From Phytophthora sp. 'mugwort' (lineage: Eukaryota > Oomycota > Peronosporomycetes > Peronosporales > Peronosporaceae): a DNA stretch of 64,000 nt. Below, one piece after another: positions 44,644 to 55,649 of the stretch. Every line of letters begins with the position of its first letter. Positions within the stretch are counted from its first letter, which is position 1. The stretch is taken from assembly GCA_033558025.1 (NCBI GenBank), contig JAUCEF010000018.1:3286001-3350000 (forward strand), read 5' to 3'. The notes under the pieces are model-generated. The model was not told where the DNA came from. It did not search any database and saw nothing but the letters and a program-made list of their open reading frames with translations. Position numbers and translations under genes: made by a program.

Positions 44644-45354
44644 CTAGGCGAGCTTCTTGGCGACCGCGGCAGCGACGAAGCCAAGCGCGCCGAGGGTGGC
44701 AATGTGCAGCCACGTGGAGACCGTGAAGAACGGGCAATTGCTCAGGCTGTGGTAGGGCAGGTGCTCGTGCGGGCGCATGGGACAGCCGCCTTGAAGCGTA
44801 GCCTCACGTAGACGCGCCATCTCGATGGCGGTCTGCGCCCACTCGGTGCCGTGGTTGTGGCCCTTATCCGAAAGGCCGGCGCGGTCCTTGGCCTGCTGCT
44901 CGTTGAGCACCGTGAGAACGCCGAAGAGCACTGGCACGCCCGTGTCCAGCTGCACGCGCATGATGCCCTGCGTGACGGCCTCGCAAATGTACTCGAAGTG
45001 CATCGTGTCCCCCTTGATGAGCGTGCCCACGCAGATGACGGCGTCCAGCTTCTGTGATACAATGAGGCGGCTCGCGGCGAACGGCAGCTCGTAGGCGCCC
45101 GAGACGTCAGCGATCACGATGTCTCGCTCGGCGACGCCGGCACGCTGCAGCTCCGTCTTGGCTGCTGAGACTAGCGAGTTCACCACCTCAGCGTTCCACT
45201 TGGCGTGCACAATGGCTACACGCAGGCCTTTGCCGTCCGTCTTGCGGCTGCTGAGCGCGTTTAACGCGTGCTGCTTGATGGCGCCGGGCATTTTCTTCTG
45301 CGTATCTGGATTTGATTTGTGCGGCGGGACGCGTTTTCTCAAAATGGACAACAT
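44644..45354 (-). CDS. RIB4: 6,7-dimethyl-8-ribityllumazine synthase with C-terminal membrane anchor
   Basis: The frame is 236 residues from ATG 45354. A second in-frame ATG at 45291 (MPGAIKQHALNAL) is an equally plausible start and gives 215. Lumazine synthase motifs are VAIVHAKWNAEVVN (N-terminal strand), VSGAYELPFAA, GTLIKGDTMHFEYI (phosphate binding) and PVLFGVLTVLNEQQAKDRAG, followed by NHGTEWAQTAIEMARL. It condenses a ribitylamino-uracil with a butanone phosphate in riboflavin synthesis. The family normally ends near that helix. Here about 55 extra residues follow, ending in a predicted transmembrane helix (HIATLGALGFVAAAVAKKLA). This looks like a tail anchor and is unusual. It is convergent with CCDC39. 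Confidence 0.92.
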   Translation of the reverse strand: MLSILRKRVPPHKSNPDTQKKMPGAIKQHALNALSSRKTDGKGLRVAIVHAKWNAEVVNSLVSAAKTELQRAGVAERDIVIADVSGAYELPFAASRLIVSQKLDAVICVGTLIKGDTMHFEYICEAVTQGIMRVQLDTGVPVLFGVLTVLNEQQAKDRAGLSDKGHNHGTEWAQTAIEMARLREATLQGGCPMRPHEHLPYHSLSNCPFFTVSTWLHIATLGALGFVAAAVAKKLA

Positions 45355-45935
45355 TGGGTACTGGTATACGCTATTCCGATTAAATATGTGTGGTATACTG
45401 GACGTGCGTTCAAACTAAAGGACTTCCTTTTGCATGTTTGTATACAATTTCACGTCTGTGTCAGCCAATCATAGCATCGTGTATTTTGGCGAGCAGCTAC
45501 GAGAAGTGCTGGTCCAAAAGCACTAGAGGAAGGCTTGGACCCCTGACGAAGTGCTTCTGCTGTTAATGGCTTGGAAGCGCGACACTATAAGGATGCTCCC
45601 AGTCTCCCAGTCGGACACTCGATGGATCAGTTCAGGGGGCCGTTGACGAAGGGGACATCGACAGCCTTTTAACTCTTCGTGAAGCAAAATTCTTGGGAGC
45701 CGGCAGAGCCAAGCGACATTTTTCTAGAATGAACTGCTTGTAGTCGCAGTCCTGAAGGAGGCTTAGCTGTGATAGATCCTGGTTTCCGTCCCGCGTTCAC
45801 TGTCCGGTCAATAACAAGATGACATCGTTGAACAGTCTTTCGCCCTCGTTACGGACCGTAACAGCGGTCTACTCGTTGGCAGAACCAGCAAGCCAGGTTG
45901 GCTCCATATGGAGACGGAAGATTGATGGCAGACTC
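45355..45935. other. Gene-free stretch
   Basis: Upstream side of the lumazine synthase gene, then sequence with no coding signal up to the Harbinger relic. Nothing recognised. Confidence 0.45.
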
Positions 45936-46740
45936 TTAAAAATGGAAACGGGTAGCGGTGTCTGATGAATGGTACACGGCCCTACAAGACGTGTTCAATG
46001 ACGACCCGCGCCCAACAACACTGTTATTGAATACTCTGTTGTCTACAACCGAACCAAGCCACCTAAAGTCGATGTCGAGAAATCGCCTTTTTTTTCGGTC
46101 GATAATGGCGCTGACATTAAACGAATAAAAACTCTTCCTGTTGAAGTACTTGTTGCTGCTGGTGACGTTTGGTTGCACAATAGGGATATTACAGCCGTAC
46201 AGCGCACCAACACACCCAAGAATACCATAGCCATCTTTAAAGCCAGTTGAACACCTCAGCAGCTTTTCGCCAGTTGACGGGGGCACGACATAGTTGTTCA
46301 TGTGCTCTACAATCGCGCGAGACACCTCGCTAACAATGACGGATGCTGTCGACCTCCCGATGCCCATCGTGGGCTGCTGAACACCCGCGTCTTTTTTCCT
46401 TGTCGCCACTTGATTCCTTACTAGCCTCTTCACAGTCGATGGCTAGTGTCTCGACCTCTGGTATCCGGTAGTACGCGTGGAACTCCGATGGGGTCGAAGG
46501 ATACTTGATAAAGAGTGGTTTCACTTTTAAGTCGAAAGCTGCAGTAGGGGTTGACGACGTCCTCCCGAGTCGGCGTTGTCTAAATCCACAATAAACAAGT
46601 CCAACAGAAATGCGTGTCGGATTGATGCAGCGCCATCGTCTCCATTAAGCGAAACGCGTGTGACTTCTCCCTCCAGAGTCGTCACAAGATGCCTCAAGAG
46701 ACGGTAGCAGATAATGCATACCAAAAAAACGATCTAAACT
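45936..46740 (-). pseudogene. PIF/Harbinger-type transposase relic
   Basis: The minus frame 46433-45936 reads MGIGRSTASVIVSEVSRAIV, then VVPPSTGEKLLR, GYGILGCVGALYGCNIPIVQ and NRKSFYSFNVSAIIDRKKRR, ending DIDFRWLGSVVDNRVFNN. This is the HARBI1-like arrangement. A first catalytic Asp is expected in the GALDGCHIPI motif, but here it is Tyr (GALYGCNIPI). The second Asp site (SVHDNRVF-like) reads SVVDNRVF. Upstream (46524-46330) a short frame begins MKPLFIKYPSTPSEFHAYYR. The 3' part ends at a premature stop. Loss of the first Asp and the truncation make it inactive. Confidence 0.75.
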
Positions 46741-46744
46741 GATC

Positions 46745-48700
46745 TAAAAATCCTGATGTACCATCACACACTCCAGTGAATCTGACCTAAAAACAGATTA
46801 AATACCACCCGGTATTATATCATTGAATACTTAGTTCAAGTCACTTCAGTGTAATTTCTGAGCCATATCAAATGTAGTCAGAGCAAGTATAATGCGATAT
46901 CCAAGCACGCGGACTGGGGACGGAGGTCACACACGCGAGCGAAGCGAGTATGCCTGCGGTTTGCAGACCGTGGGCGAAGCTCGCGCGCGCAAACCCAGGA
47001 CAACCACTGTCAGCTGTCAAGCGAAGGCGCAGCCGTAGCGGGCTTAGGGTTCTGTCAGCTATGTGGCATTATATAGCAACACCCCTCTTTCGTCTTTTAT
47101 TCGTGGTCGGAATATTTTATGATATGGTAACTGTTCTAATTCATCCGGCTAATTAGTCCTAAAAAGGATCTAATACCGTCATATATCGCCGTTTTTTTAG
47201 GTCGATTAGACCATATTTAGAACAGGTTTTTAGGTACATTTTTACCACCACCTAAGAGACCACATCATTGTATTCGAATTCGAAAAAGTAGTTGGTTGTG
47301 TAGCCATTGGGCATGTTCGTGAAGTACCTGAATAGAAGTGTCGCCCATCCATCGAAGAACAGGCGAGAGTTGCTGCGGTGGTCAAGAAACTCGGCTTTCA
47401 CCGAGCTGGTTTCGTTCCATTTTGTAGTAATCACCTCAGGGAAGTAGTAGTTGTCTCTTCTCATCTTGTTGCGACATACGCGACAGCATGGTCAGCGGCA
47501 TTGCGAAAGTATCCTACAGCACCGTCACTTTCTTGTGAGAAGCAAGAGATAGCACGGTGATGAAGCAAACCACAGCTCGAGACTTCTTTTTCCCAACGCA
47601 GGTTGACGAGGATGAGCTATAACATTGTCGAGGCCTAACAACGAAGGTGATACTGAAGAGGGGGCTGCACATTGCATCGACGCCTTTGCCTGGTCCCTCT
47701 CACCGTAGAGATGAACGAAATTGGTGCTCTGCAATCACCAAATTTTGCATCATGAGATTTGAGCAGTCGATGTGGCTGTAGAATGGCACAGGAAAACGCC
47801 CGCAAAATCTTCACTTTGGATTTGCATCGGTGGGAGGGACGCGTGTGGCTGTTCGTGCGGCTCTCCACGAAGAATGATTGCACAAGTAGGTCGTCAGCGT
47901 AGTCGGCGATGTCTTCGCACGGAAGCACCTGCGTTGGGGCGTCCACGACGAGATATTGCTTCACAAATGCCGTCATAGCGCCTCGTTGGTTTTACCGCAG
48001 CAAGAATGTGCATAAATTTATCTTCTTCGAGCTCATTGTCCCTCTGGGGTGCGAGATCACTGTCGGCTAAAGCGACGTCGATCCGACACAAGCATCACAA
48101 AGATCCTCCTTTGTCCGAATGAGACGCACGTCTGAAAGTACAGTGTACGTACTGGTATGCCAACAGAACGGCATCGCTCGGCGATTTGCACTGTTTAGTT
48201 TTTGGCTTCATATCGGAGCCATAGTTTCATTCAGGCCACCGTTGGATCAACAAAATACTGGCGAGCTCGTCGGTGAGCAGGGGAAGCCATCGTCCAACTC
48301 CAGTCGGCACACACGGAAAGAAAGAAATGGATGTCGTCTTCAGATAGCGCGTGATGTGGGATCTGCGGCGGAAGTCGAGTATGGGGAGTGCCGATGCCAG
48401 CAGCGAGCGCCCTTTCAAACGTGTGTGGCCATTGAGCCCAAATCTCAGAAATGACATGTCTGGAACACGAAGACGAGGAGGCTCAACACCGCCCCTTCTG
48501 CTTGGCGGCCCTGTTCACTGCTATCCTACGTCGAGTCTTGAGACTTTAAGGTTTGTTGCAAACGTACCACTTTTCCTCACCGATTATGACTTCACGCCCG
48601 CTTAGTGCCCTCGGCCTTGGAGCCGTGACGCTTCCTCTCGACGGCACAGTTCGGCTTGAGCCTCCCTCGCCGCCACAGCGGCTAGCGATCGGTGTAGCTG
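46745..48700. other. Gene-free stretch with A/T-rich repeats
   Basis: No gene is supported. Around 46735-46800 and 47155-47240 related motifs (CTAAAAA, TTTTTAGGTC, GATCTAA) recur in both orientations about 400 bp apart and may be decayed termini of a small transposon. A GC-rich island at 46920-47040 (GAGCGAAGCGAG) lies between them. Minus frames at 47976-47635 and 48091-47894 are unrecognised. Confidence 0.35.
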
Positions 48701-48706
48701 CGTTGT

Positions 48707-49110
48707 TCAGGCAGCTCTGAAGAGCTCACAGTTTGGGATGTAGAATGAGCCGACAAGCAATGCAGTCAGCGCCTGGATCTCGACCCAAACCAGAATCGTC
48801 ATTGCTCGTTGGCGTGGCTGCACCCAGCCAAATCGACTGAATAGTAGTGCTTTCAGGAGGAAAAACATGGAGATATCAAAGCTGACTCGGAAGATCATCT
48901 GGTTGCCCTGACAGGATTCGCTATCCGTCGCATCACAGTCGGAAAAAGTGCCGAAGGAGGACAGTAAGTCTGACATCAAGCACACAATGAGCGGTCATTC
49001 AGCACATCATTGTTCTCCGCAAAGGGGTTTTAATCTACCTCGACCGATGATCTTGAACATGGTCGCGAAGATGGCATCGTAGAAGAAGAGTGCGATGTAG
49101 ACCGTTAACA
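48707..49110 (-). pseudogene. Serinc/TMS1 family membrane protein fragment
   Basis: The minus frame 48985-48707 reads CQGNQMIFRVSFDISMFFLL, then ALTALLVGSFYIPNCEL. This matches the Serinc pattern in which 'YRVSFALxxFFLLMAL' begins a helix and 'LLVGAFFIPN' ends the next one. A further hydrophobic piece upstream (49110-49030, YIALFFYDAIFATMFKIIG) is in another frame. Only about two of the ~10 helices remain, with no complete ORF. I read it as a gene fragment. Serinc proteins sit in the secretory pathway or plasma membrane. Confidence 0.6.
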
Positions 49111-49745
49111 TCCTCTATTCCCTGGCTTTTTCATGTCGTAAAGAGCATTGTCGCCTCAGCTAAAATATTACGCGATGGAGACAAAGCCACACGATCTTAG
49201 GTGTCTATGCTCGCAAAGTGGGAGACTCGCTGTCGTCTTCCACGGAACTTCAGAGAAAGCCGTAGCTCCTTCTAACAAGATCAGTAGCCTTCTGATTGGC
49301 TCGTTTGGTTCAGTCTACATCCGGCGCTCAAGTCTTCAAGGCCTTCACCCTCCTGCAAAGCACTATGGGGCGTGGAGGCACCACGGCTGCCAGCGCGTCG
49401 GTCCTGTTACCATCAAGCCCTGTTGAAGACACTAGTAGTGCTATCCCTGAAGCCTCTAGCAACCTGCACACCGATGGTGAAAGCCGGTCGCTGCTGCAAC
49501 TCCGAAACTAATGTGAAGCTCGCGCGGAAAGTCCTCGGAGGAGTAGGATCTAGTCCTCCTCTATGCCATCACTAGGTACGCTCCATACGCTGCTGATCAT
49601 GGAAACGTAGGAATGTCTTAGAGAGACGTGGCCAGCTCTGCATCATGCGTCACTGCGACTCCCCTTCACAGGACTTACTCACCCTGATCGCTTTAAGGCT
49701 TTGAAGACATGGTAAAAAAGTGGCCCGAGGGAAGCTAGTTTCGCA
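49111..49745. other. Unassigned stretch
   Basis: A plus frame at 49296-49511 (GRGGTTAASASVLLPSSPVE) is Ser/Thr-rich and may be the N-terminal part of the broken coiled-coil ORF that follows. No motif is recognised. Confidence 0.3.
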
Positions 49746-49749
49746 GCGG

Positions 49750-50215
49750 GGCGGGTGAGGAGGAAACGGAGAAAATGAGGCAGCCCAAAGAGACCACGAG
49801 CTTGGATGCGGACCGCGGGTTGGCGGTTATGAGCCAAAAGACGGACAAGGAGTAGGCAGAGAAGGAGAAGGGCAGCACGGAAAACAAGTCGATGGAGAAG
49901 AGGCTGTCTGATTGCGGCAAAGGTGCCCAGCCTAAGGAGCGCGAGACAGCTAAGAATCGCCAACGCGACGACACTCTGGAGTTCATCGACAAGCAGTTGG
50001 AATGCAAGGCCGAGAGCCAAAAGGAGAATACTTGCGGTCGTGAGCTGCACCAGGTACAGCTCGAATTTGAGCGTCATTAGGAGGAGACACAGCATGCCTG
50101 CGCCGGAAAGAGACCGAGTTGCAGGAAGCACATTTTAAGGCAGAACATGAGGAGCGTGAGAACGATCTCCAAAGAGACAAAGCAGTTTGATCCACTGGTA
50201 GAAATCGTTGAGAAA
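49750..50215 (+). pseudogene. Broken charged coiled-coil ORF
   Basis: The plus frame reads AVMSQKTDKE-stop-AEKEKG, then QRDDTLEFIDKQLECKAESQ, HQVQLEFERH-stop. In a shifted frame it continues KAEHEERENDLQRDKAV. The Glu/Lys/Gln-rich helical pattern resembles the charged tails of Myb/SANT-like ORFs common in Phytophthora transposons. At least two stops and one frame change are present. The family is not certain. Confidence 0.35.
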
Positions 50216-50458
50216 TCAATTTAGCATTAGGTTAACTTGCTGGCTAATTCAACATACGGAAGTACTTATCTATTAAAGGTGGATCTACATCAAAATACTT
50301 GCTGTGCTTGCTTCCTCGAAAAAAAATATAAGGTCGTTTGTCAAGATGATTTATATGCCTTGTAGACTATAGCCACAGGTACTATTTCAAGCATCATCGT
50401 CTTCGAGATATCACATACAGCCCAGTGCTGTACGACTTCACCATAAGATCACTCAAAT

Positions 50459-51165
50459 TTAATGCGAACCTTGCTCATTATGCAGTTGATGTGCTCTTGA
50501 GTAGCAGTGCGAGTTGTTACTACGCGAAGAAGTCATTTGTTCCGTAGGGAGCGTCCCTATAACAAATCCAGCAAAACGTGTGTCACACCGAACGGTCTCC
50601 TCCAACTTAGATGCTCGCAGTACGATAAGATCATGGCGACGGCCCTCGACGGGCCCGAATTGCATGTACAATAAGACCATAGGGCGTCACAACCGTTTGA
50701 AATTTAATGCAGTGCTAACGTTTATGGCCGCTGTATACAACACGCTGCCAAAGTGTAGTACCGCCCGGCCGGCAAACAGCATTGTGGTGCTATCAACGAA
50801 TCCCCATACGCCGCGCACAATTCCACCGCTCTTCCGCTTCACGGCGCTCGAAACGGGAGCAACCGATTAGTCGAGGTAGAGTAGGGTCTTGCACTTGTTC
50901 ACTATGAAGAACAACACGAAGTAGAATATGTTGTTGGCGCCCGGATAGCGTCGGCCGTACGTGGCCTCCTGGTCATACCAACGGTTTGGATACGTTAGCC
51001 GTTCTAAAATGATGCAGACGGCCTCAATGATGTAGCATCTTGTCCTCTTGCGGCAGATGACAACGTCAGGAAAATGAGCGCGCAAATCTACTCCTTCGTG
51101 ACGCGATAATACATCTTGCAGTACGCGTGGCTACGCTCGCTTAGTCGGAAGCACGCGTCCGGTAT
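50459..51165 (-). pseudogene. Second PIF/Harbinger-like transposase relic
   Basis: Minus-strand pieces are DACFRLSERSHAYCKMYYRV near 51145, then 51085-50867 (FPDVVICRKRTRCYIIEAVC, RLTYPNRWYDQEATYGRRYP, NNIFYFVLFFIVNK). Further on 50680-50459 reads MQFGPVEGRRHDLIVLRASK and LEETVRCDTRFAGFVI. The last block is the DDE-containing 'FGPxEGRRHD' motif of plant-pathogen Harbinger-like transposases. Stops separate the blocks. It is a different subfamily from the relic at 45.9 kb. Confidence 0.7.
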
Positions 51166-51169
51166 GATC

Positions 51170-51655
51170 GGTCGAACTGGGTTAATTGGTAGAGCTCGGA
51201 GAAGCCGTGCTACTCGAATATAAAGATCGCATATCAGGATGACGAGCTCCATCGCCGAGAGTCAGTGTATTTTCATGAGTGAGGGGGGGGGGCTATGAGA
51301 ATGCTAACACTTAAAACCAAACACATTGAAATACGGATCTACAAACCGTGTCATAACTCTAATGACCGTTCGTATCTCCAAAAAAAATATGTAAGTCGAT
51401 TTTTGTTGTCAAACATATACGGAGATACGGGTCACCGCCATGCGTTTTTATGGGTGGCCACACATACAATATGGAATTTCGATAGAGCCACAATTCTCAG
51501 GTTGAAAAACGGTCGTTGGAGAAGGTTTTCGGATGTCATGGAACAACATTAGCTCTACTACATAGCTGCTACACATGGAGCAACAACACTGATACCACTT
51601 CTCGATGGACACGTTTGCAGTGGACGAGGATACATAATATATATTCTCCGCAGCC
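51170..51655. other. Gene-free stretch with a poly-G run
   Basis: A run of about ten G at 51285-51294. Otherwise no signal. Confidence 0.4.
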
Positions 51656-52150
51656 CGTTCGTGCCATCGGGGGCTTTGTCTACTGCATGGAGTGCATCTG
51701 CACCAACGTGTTGGCACAGAAATGCTCGATCCAGGAGAACGTGGAGATATACGAGCGCTTCATGTAGACTCAGGACCGAAAGGATCAGGACGAGAGTCTT
51801 CAGAAGGAGCGCGAGACGCTACAGAAGGCGCTATATGTCGCCGTGACCGGTCCAACGGGGCAGGACCAGAACCAGGCGCGTGCGTGCGCCACGCCGAAGC
51901 TCAAGGAGAAGGTGGATATGGCCACAGAGACGATAAGCGCGAGGCCACGAAGAGGATCAGCTTCTGGACTCCGGACTGCACCCCTGCGCAGGAGGCCCAA
52001 GATGGACAAGCCCGACACCAAGATCAGCGACACCATGAGTCTCGACGAGAGACGAAGCTTAAGCACTTAATGTCGGTGAAATTTGAGTGGGGCGAAAACA
52101 ATAAGCAGGAGGACATGACGAGGCCATGGGACACCAGAGAACAAGCCGGG
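51656..52150 (+). pseudogene. Unidentified broken ORF with charged segment
   Basis: The plus frame reads GGFVYCMECICTNVLAQKCS, then a stop, then RKDQDESLQKERETLQKALY and KLKEKVDMATETISA. It is hydrophilic with a short coiled-coil-like part. No family is recognised. Confidence 0.25.
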
Positions 52151-53240
52151 TGAGTTCTTGCTCGCCAGCTTCAGGCCAACGTGACGGAGGGAATGATCGC
52201 CAGAAGGACGTCAACGCCCACGCCACATAGCTCAACAGGACGGCTGGGAGACGCTACGAGCTCGCGTACGACGGGTAGGTGGACATCATGTATCCTTTGC
52301 CATATCTATCTACGCGAGATGAGTGCATCGGCGTTGGAGCTCGCTGTCGAGAGAGCAACGCTGTCTGGCGCGTACCAAGGCGAAGCTGGCGGCTAGGACG
52401 TGCTAGAGGATGAGCACACGGAGGAGGACAATGGACGTCCCCCGCCGGCGCTCGCCATATGTGGTAGGAAATGTGGAGCTGCAGACGCAATGTTTTCGAC
52501 CCGAATACTCGGTTGTCCGTGACATCAAACCTGACATGCTGGTACAGATACCAAGTAACCCCCCTATTTGCGATGCTTGGATTGACAGGGCTCCATTACC
52601 GTCCGGTTCGACGAGGCTGTTGGCTCCGCACTCTTCCCTGTGTCTACGACAACAAGCGTATTTAATTCATCGATTTCACTAGTACGTGCGCCAACTAGCG
52701 CGGAGCGGCCCCTTTCTGTGAGGTTGCAGTAACCTAACATTATCTCTGCTGTAGGGTCTACCATACCGTAAAAATTCCAATTCGGTTGGCCAACCAATAC
52801 CTGTAGCAACGGTATTTAGGTTTTTTAGCTCACCCGCTTTTAACCTTGCTGCCAGAACCCTTTCGCCGCGCCGACCAACAATCCAGCCTATTCGAGGCCG
52901 CGCCGTCCGAGGACGCCAGTACTGTGCTGTGGTGCGTTACTCCGGGCTGCCTGTAATGTGCTAGCCGTGTGCTCTTGCTATGTGTCCCTGTTGCGTGTGC
53001 TGTGTTGTGTGGCCTAGTGATATATCTACAAGTGCTGTGCAGGTGCCGGGCTGCGCGCCGCGCGTGGGCTGTGTGCCGCGCGCTGTACTGACTGCAGGTG
53101 TTGGCCAGCTTCCTGGACTGGGTGTTGAACAGCGCGCCTCGCGTTGGTCCGACGGTGGGCTGCGTGCCTCGTGATAGGCGGAATGTTGGCCTGCGTCCCG
53201 CAGAGCAGCCGTACTGCGGCTACCAGATGACTAACCCCGT
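52151..53240. other. Unassigned stretch, possible LTR or element edge
   Basis: A minus frame at 52809-52564 (VLVGQPNWNFYGMVDPTAEI) is open but unrecognised. Bases 52960-53170 are rich in GTGCTGTGT/GGGCTGTGTGCC repeats. No gene is supported. Confidence 0.3.
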
Positions 53241-53312
53241 GCCCGCGGAGCTCGAATGGTTGAGCGCCAGGCCTTTCGGCCTGGGGGATTGGGTTCAATT
53301 CCCAACGTGGGC
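53241..53312 (+). ncRNA. tRNA-like element (tRNA pseudogene or SINE head)
   Basis: A 72-nt cloverleaf can be drawn. The acceptor GCCCGCG pairs with CGTGGGC (one G-T). The D-stem is GCTC/GAGC, the anticodon stem CCAGG/CCTGG, and the T-arm TTGGG-TTCAATT-CCCAA. The A-box-like TGGTTGAGCGC and the B-box GGTTCAATTCC are well placed. The anticodon loop has eight bases (CCTTTCGG) instead of seven and the stem extends through it as a perfect hairpin, so it is unlikely to be a working tRNA. A TTTTT run near 53415 could end a Pol III transcript. A tRNA-derived SINE head is my preferred reading. Confidence 0.55.
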
Positions 53313-53319
53313 TTCGACT

Positions 53320-53830
53320 CTTTGTGATGTGTATTTGCTTTATTATGTAGGTTGGCTGTCAATGCTTCGCACTCAATAGTACGTATTGCATGCAATACTA
53401 ATCTTTGTTTCTTTTTGTCTGTTACGACTGCCAACTACTAGAATATGCGGAGGAACGGCGGGAGGGCTGACTTCGGCGTTGGATCGACAATATCGCCTTC
53501 TAAGTATCGCTCTCGGTACTGGTCAAGAAGGATATTTAGGCGGTCAGCCTTTTGCAATGCGCGCATGGCTTTGACGACAGAGCCGACAGCAACGGCCTGT
53601 GAGCCCTGAGCTGCCAAGAATCCCAGCGCGCGCTTCTCCGCTTCGACTCCGAGACGTGTACTTCGGCCTTGTAACCAGACGACGCTGGATCCAGTTTAAA
53701 GTCCGAAGGTAAGCAAAGCATCATGTACGATACTGCACGCCTGGGTTCATGAAGGATCGCTTTACTAACGGTTGATGATTCATAATTCGTGACACGGCGG
53801 TGAACCACTCGAACCACACCGTTGCTAATG
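53320..53830. other. Stretch between tRNA-like element and recombinase relic
   Basis: Possible body of a SINE up to the TTTTT run near 53415, then no recognised content. A minus frame at 53817-53536 has no motif. Confidence 0.3.
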
Positions 53831-53833
53831 CCT

Positions 53834-55647
53834 TCAAGGCACGTTTACGCGCACGCTTTGGCTGCCCTTGTAGAGGCTCTTCGGGTTGTTGTTGTGTAGT
53901 GCTGTTGCTTGCCCAATCGATCCTGTCTTTGCCTCCAATGCTGTAAGTCTTTCTTCTACGCGCGTTTGACGCAGCAGCAGCTCATCAAGCTGTTGCCACA
54001 CCGTGCCGAGAAGCGCGAGTACGTCGTGCTGAGCTTCACCTGCTGTGTCTATGCTTTCTTCTGCATGCGGATGGAACGCCGCGCGAAGAGAGATCGACCA
54101 GGCCAGCAGCTCCGAGCCGCGCATGTTGAGAACTTCAAGGATTTCATAGATGCGGAGGATGTACGGGCTATTTGGGCGACGGTGTTCCATCTCAGGAAAG
54201 TGCAAGATCAATGTCGCCATGAAGACTTCGAGCAACTGCGAGTCGATGTTCCAGGACGTTGTCGGGAACCCGGCAACCGCAGCAAGGAGGGCACTCTGGA
54301 GCTTGTCCACGCGAGACCGGACAACGTTATCAAGGGACGATAGGTCAGGTAACCGAGCGCCGGCTTGGGGTTCCACCCGCTCAACTGATGTGCAGCTTGT
54401 TGGTCTTCGTGTGTTGTGTTCAGCATATAGGAAATGCCTTGCTCACGCGTGCCATGTTCCACCCCCGCGTTCAACCACCCAGTTGGGGCTGATGCGACTG
54501 TCGGTGTTCGCGTGCATGGCACCACCGCGTCTGAAAGAGTGTAAGGGAGCCCTTTTGTGAGCCCACTCTCTTGTCCTGCCGGCAATGTACTGACTTTGAC
54601 TAACAGTCAGTTGATGTACGCTTGTGCACTAGGTGCTGTGTTGGAGCGGCGCGTCTGCGGCGCAGCACTGGTACGTTCGTCGTCGAGCTCGCGGTCAAGT
54701 AGAGCGAGCAAACCAAGCTCATCATCCTCTTCTTGTGTCTCTGTTGTAGACAGTGCCGGAACACCAGCAATTTGGGGGAAGATGCGAGAACCGGGAGCGG
54801 GTTGTAGAGCGAGATCCACAGCAAATACGTGGCTTGGGCATGTGAAGGGATCGTTAGTATCTTTAAAAAGCGAGATGTCCTGCTGTGAAGCAGTTTTCAC
54901 ACGCTTAAAGCGAAGAAATATCATACCTCCTTGTATACACACAAAGCAACGTTAGCTTTATACAAACAAGACAAATTCTGCGACAAATTCCTACCTGGAT
55001 AGACGCTACAACTGCGCTTTGTCCAGTTGTTCGGCCTCGGAATCTCGGCCATAGAGATACCACATCGTAGCCACTAGTGCCGCGCCGAGATAGTCAGACT
55101 TGGCAGACGCGTGCGTATAGAGAGCCGGTATGATAACCTTTAAATTCTTCTTACTGCACGGCGGAGCTTGTTTCGTGACACTTTATTCTGGCCTCTTCTC
55201 ACAGTATCTATCTAGAGTAGGTAACATATTTTGCAGCTTTGTAGCTACGCATTGGCTCTGCTGCCGATAGCGATCCTCCAGCCAGTTACCGACATAAGAG
55301 AGGACAGTATTTCGACAGAGCTACTCCTTGCCTTCCTATACTTTTAACTAAGAACCACCCATACTTATCCAGAATAAAAATATTTTTTTTCCTGTACTGT
55401 CATTCGCAATGCGATTGTGGGCTTCCTCGAGCGTCATTTCCTTTTTCATGAGGAAGTCCTCGAAGGACTTGATAGCCGTTGTTATGCTTCGCTGACTGTT
55501 AGCTGGAACCAGCGAGGCACCGACATGGCTTCGAGCGTCAGAAAGCGGAGTGGTATCGGTGGTTTGGAAACCTATCGATATGTATTCTATTTGTAACTCA
55601 CTTGGGCTTTGTGAGGCATACGGAATATACTTGACAATTCCAACCAA
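53834..55647 (-). pseudogene. Crypton-type tyrosine recombinase, broken
   Basis: Minus-strand blocks follow the order of oomycete tyrosine recombinases. The core-binding domain is at 55647-55348 (SQRSITTAIKSFEDFLMKKE). A catalytic part lies near 54920-54770 (DISLFKDTNDPFTCPSHVFA, then LALQPAPGSRIFPQ). The catalytic HxxR motif is near 54542-54500 as HSFRRGGAMHAN, then NWVVERGGG. After a frame change come ISYMLNTTHED and LSGWNPKP. The C-terminal region is 54376-53834 (LPDLSSLDNVVRSRVDKLQS, ILRIYEILEVLNMRGSELLA). The frame changes near 54470 and 54340. The gap 54955-55347 may hold an intron. Such enzymes move DNA circles by strand exchange. This copy is dead. Confidence 0.7.
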
Positions 55648-55649
55648 AT

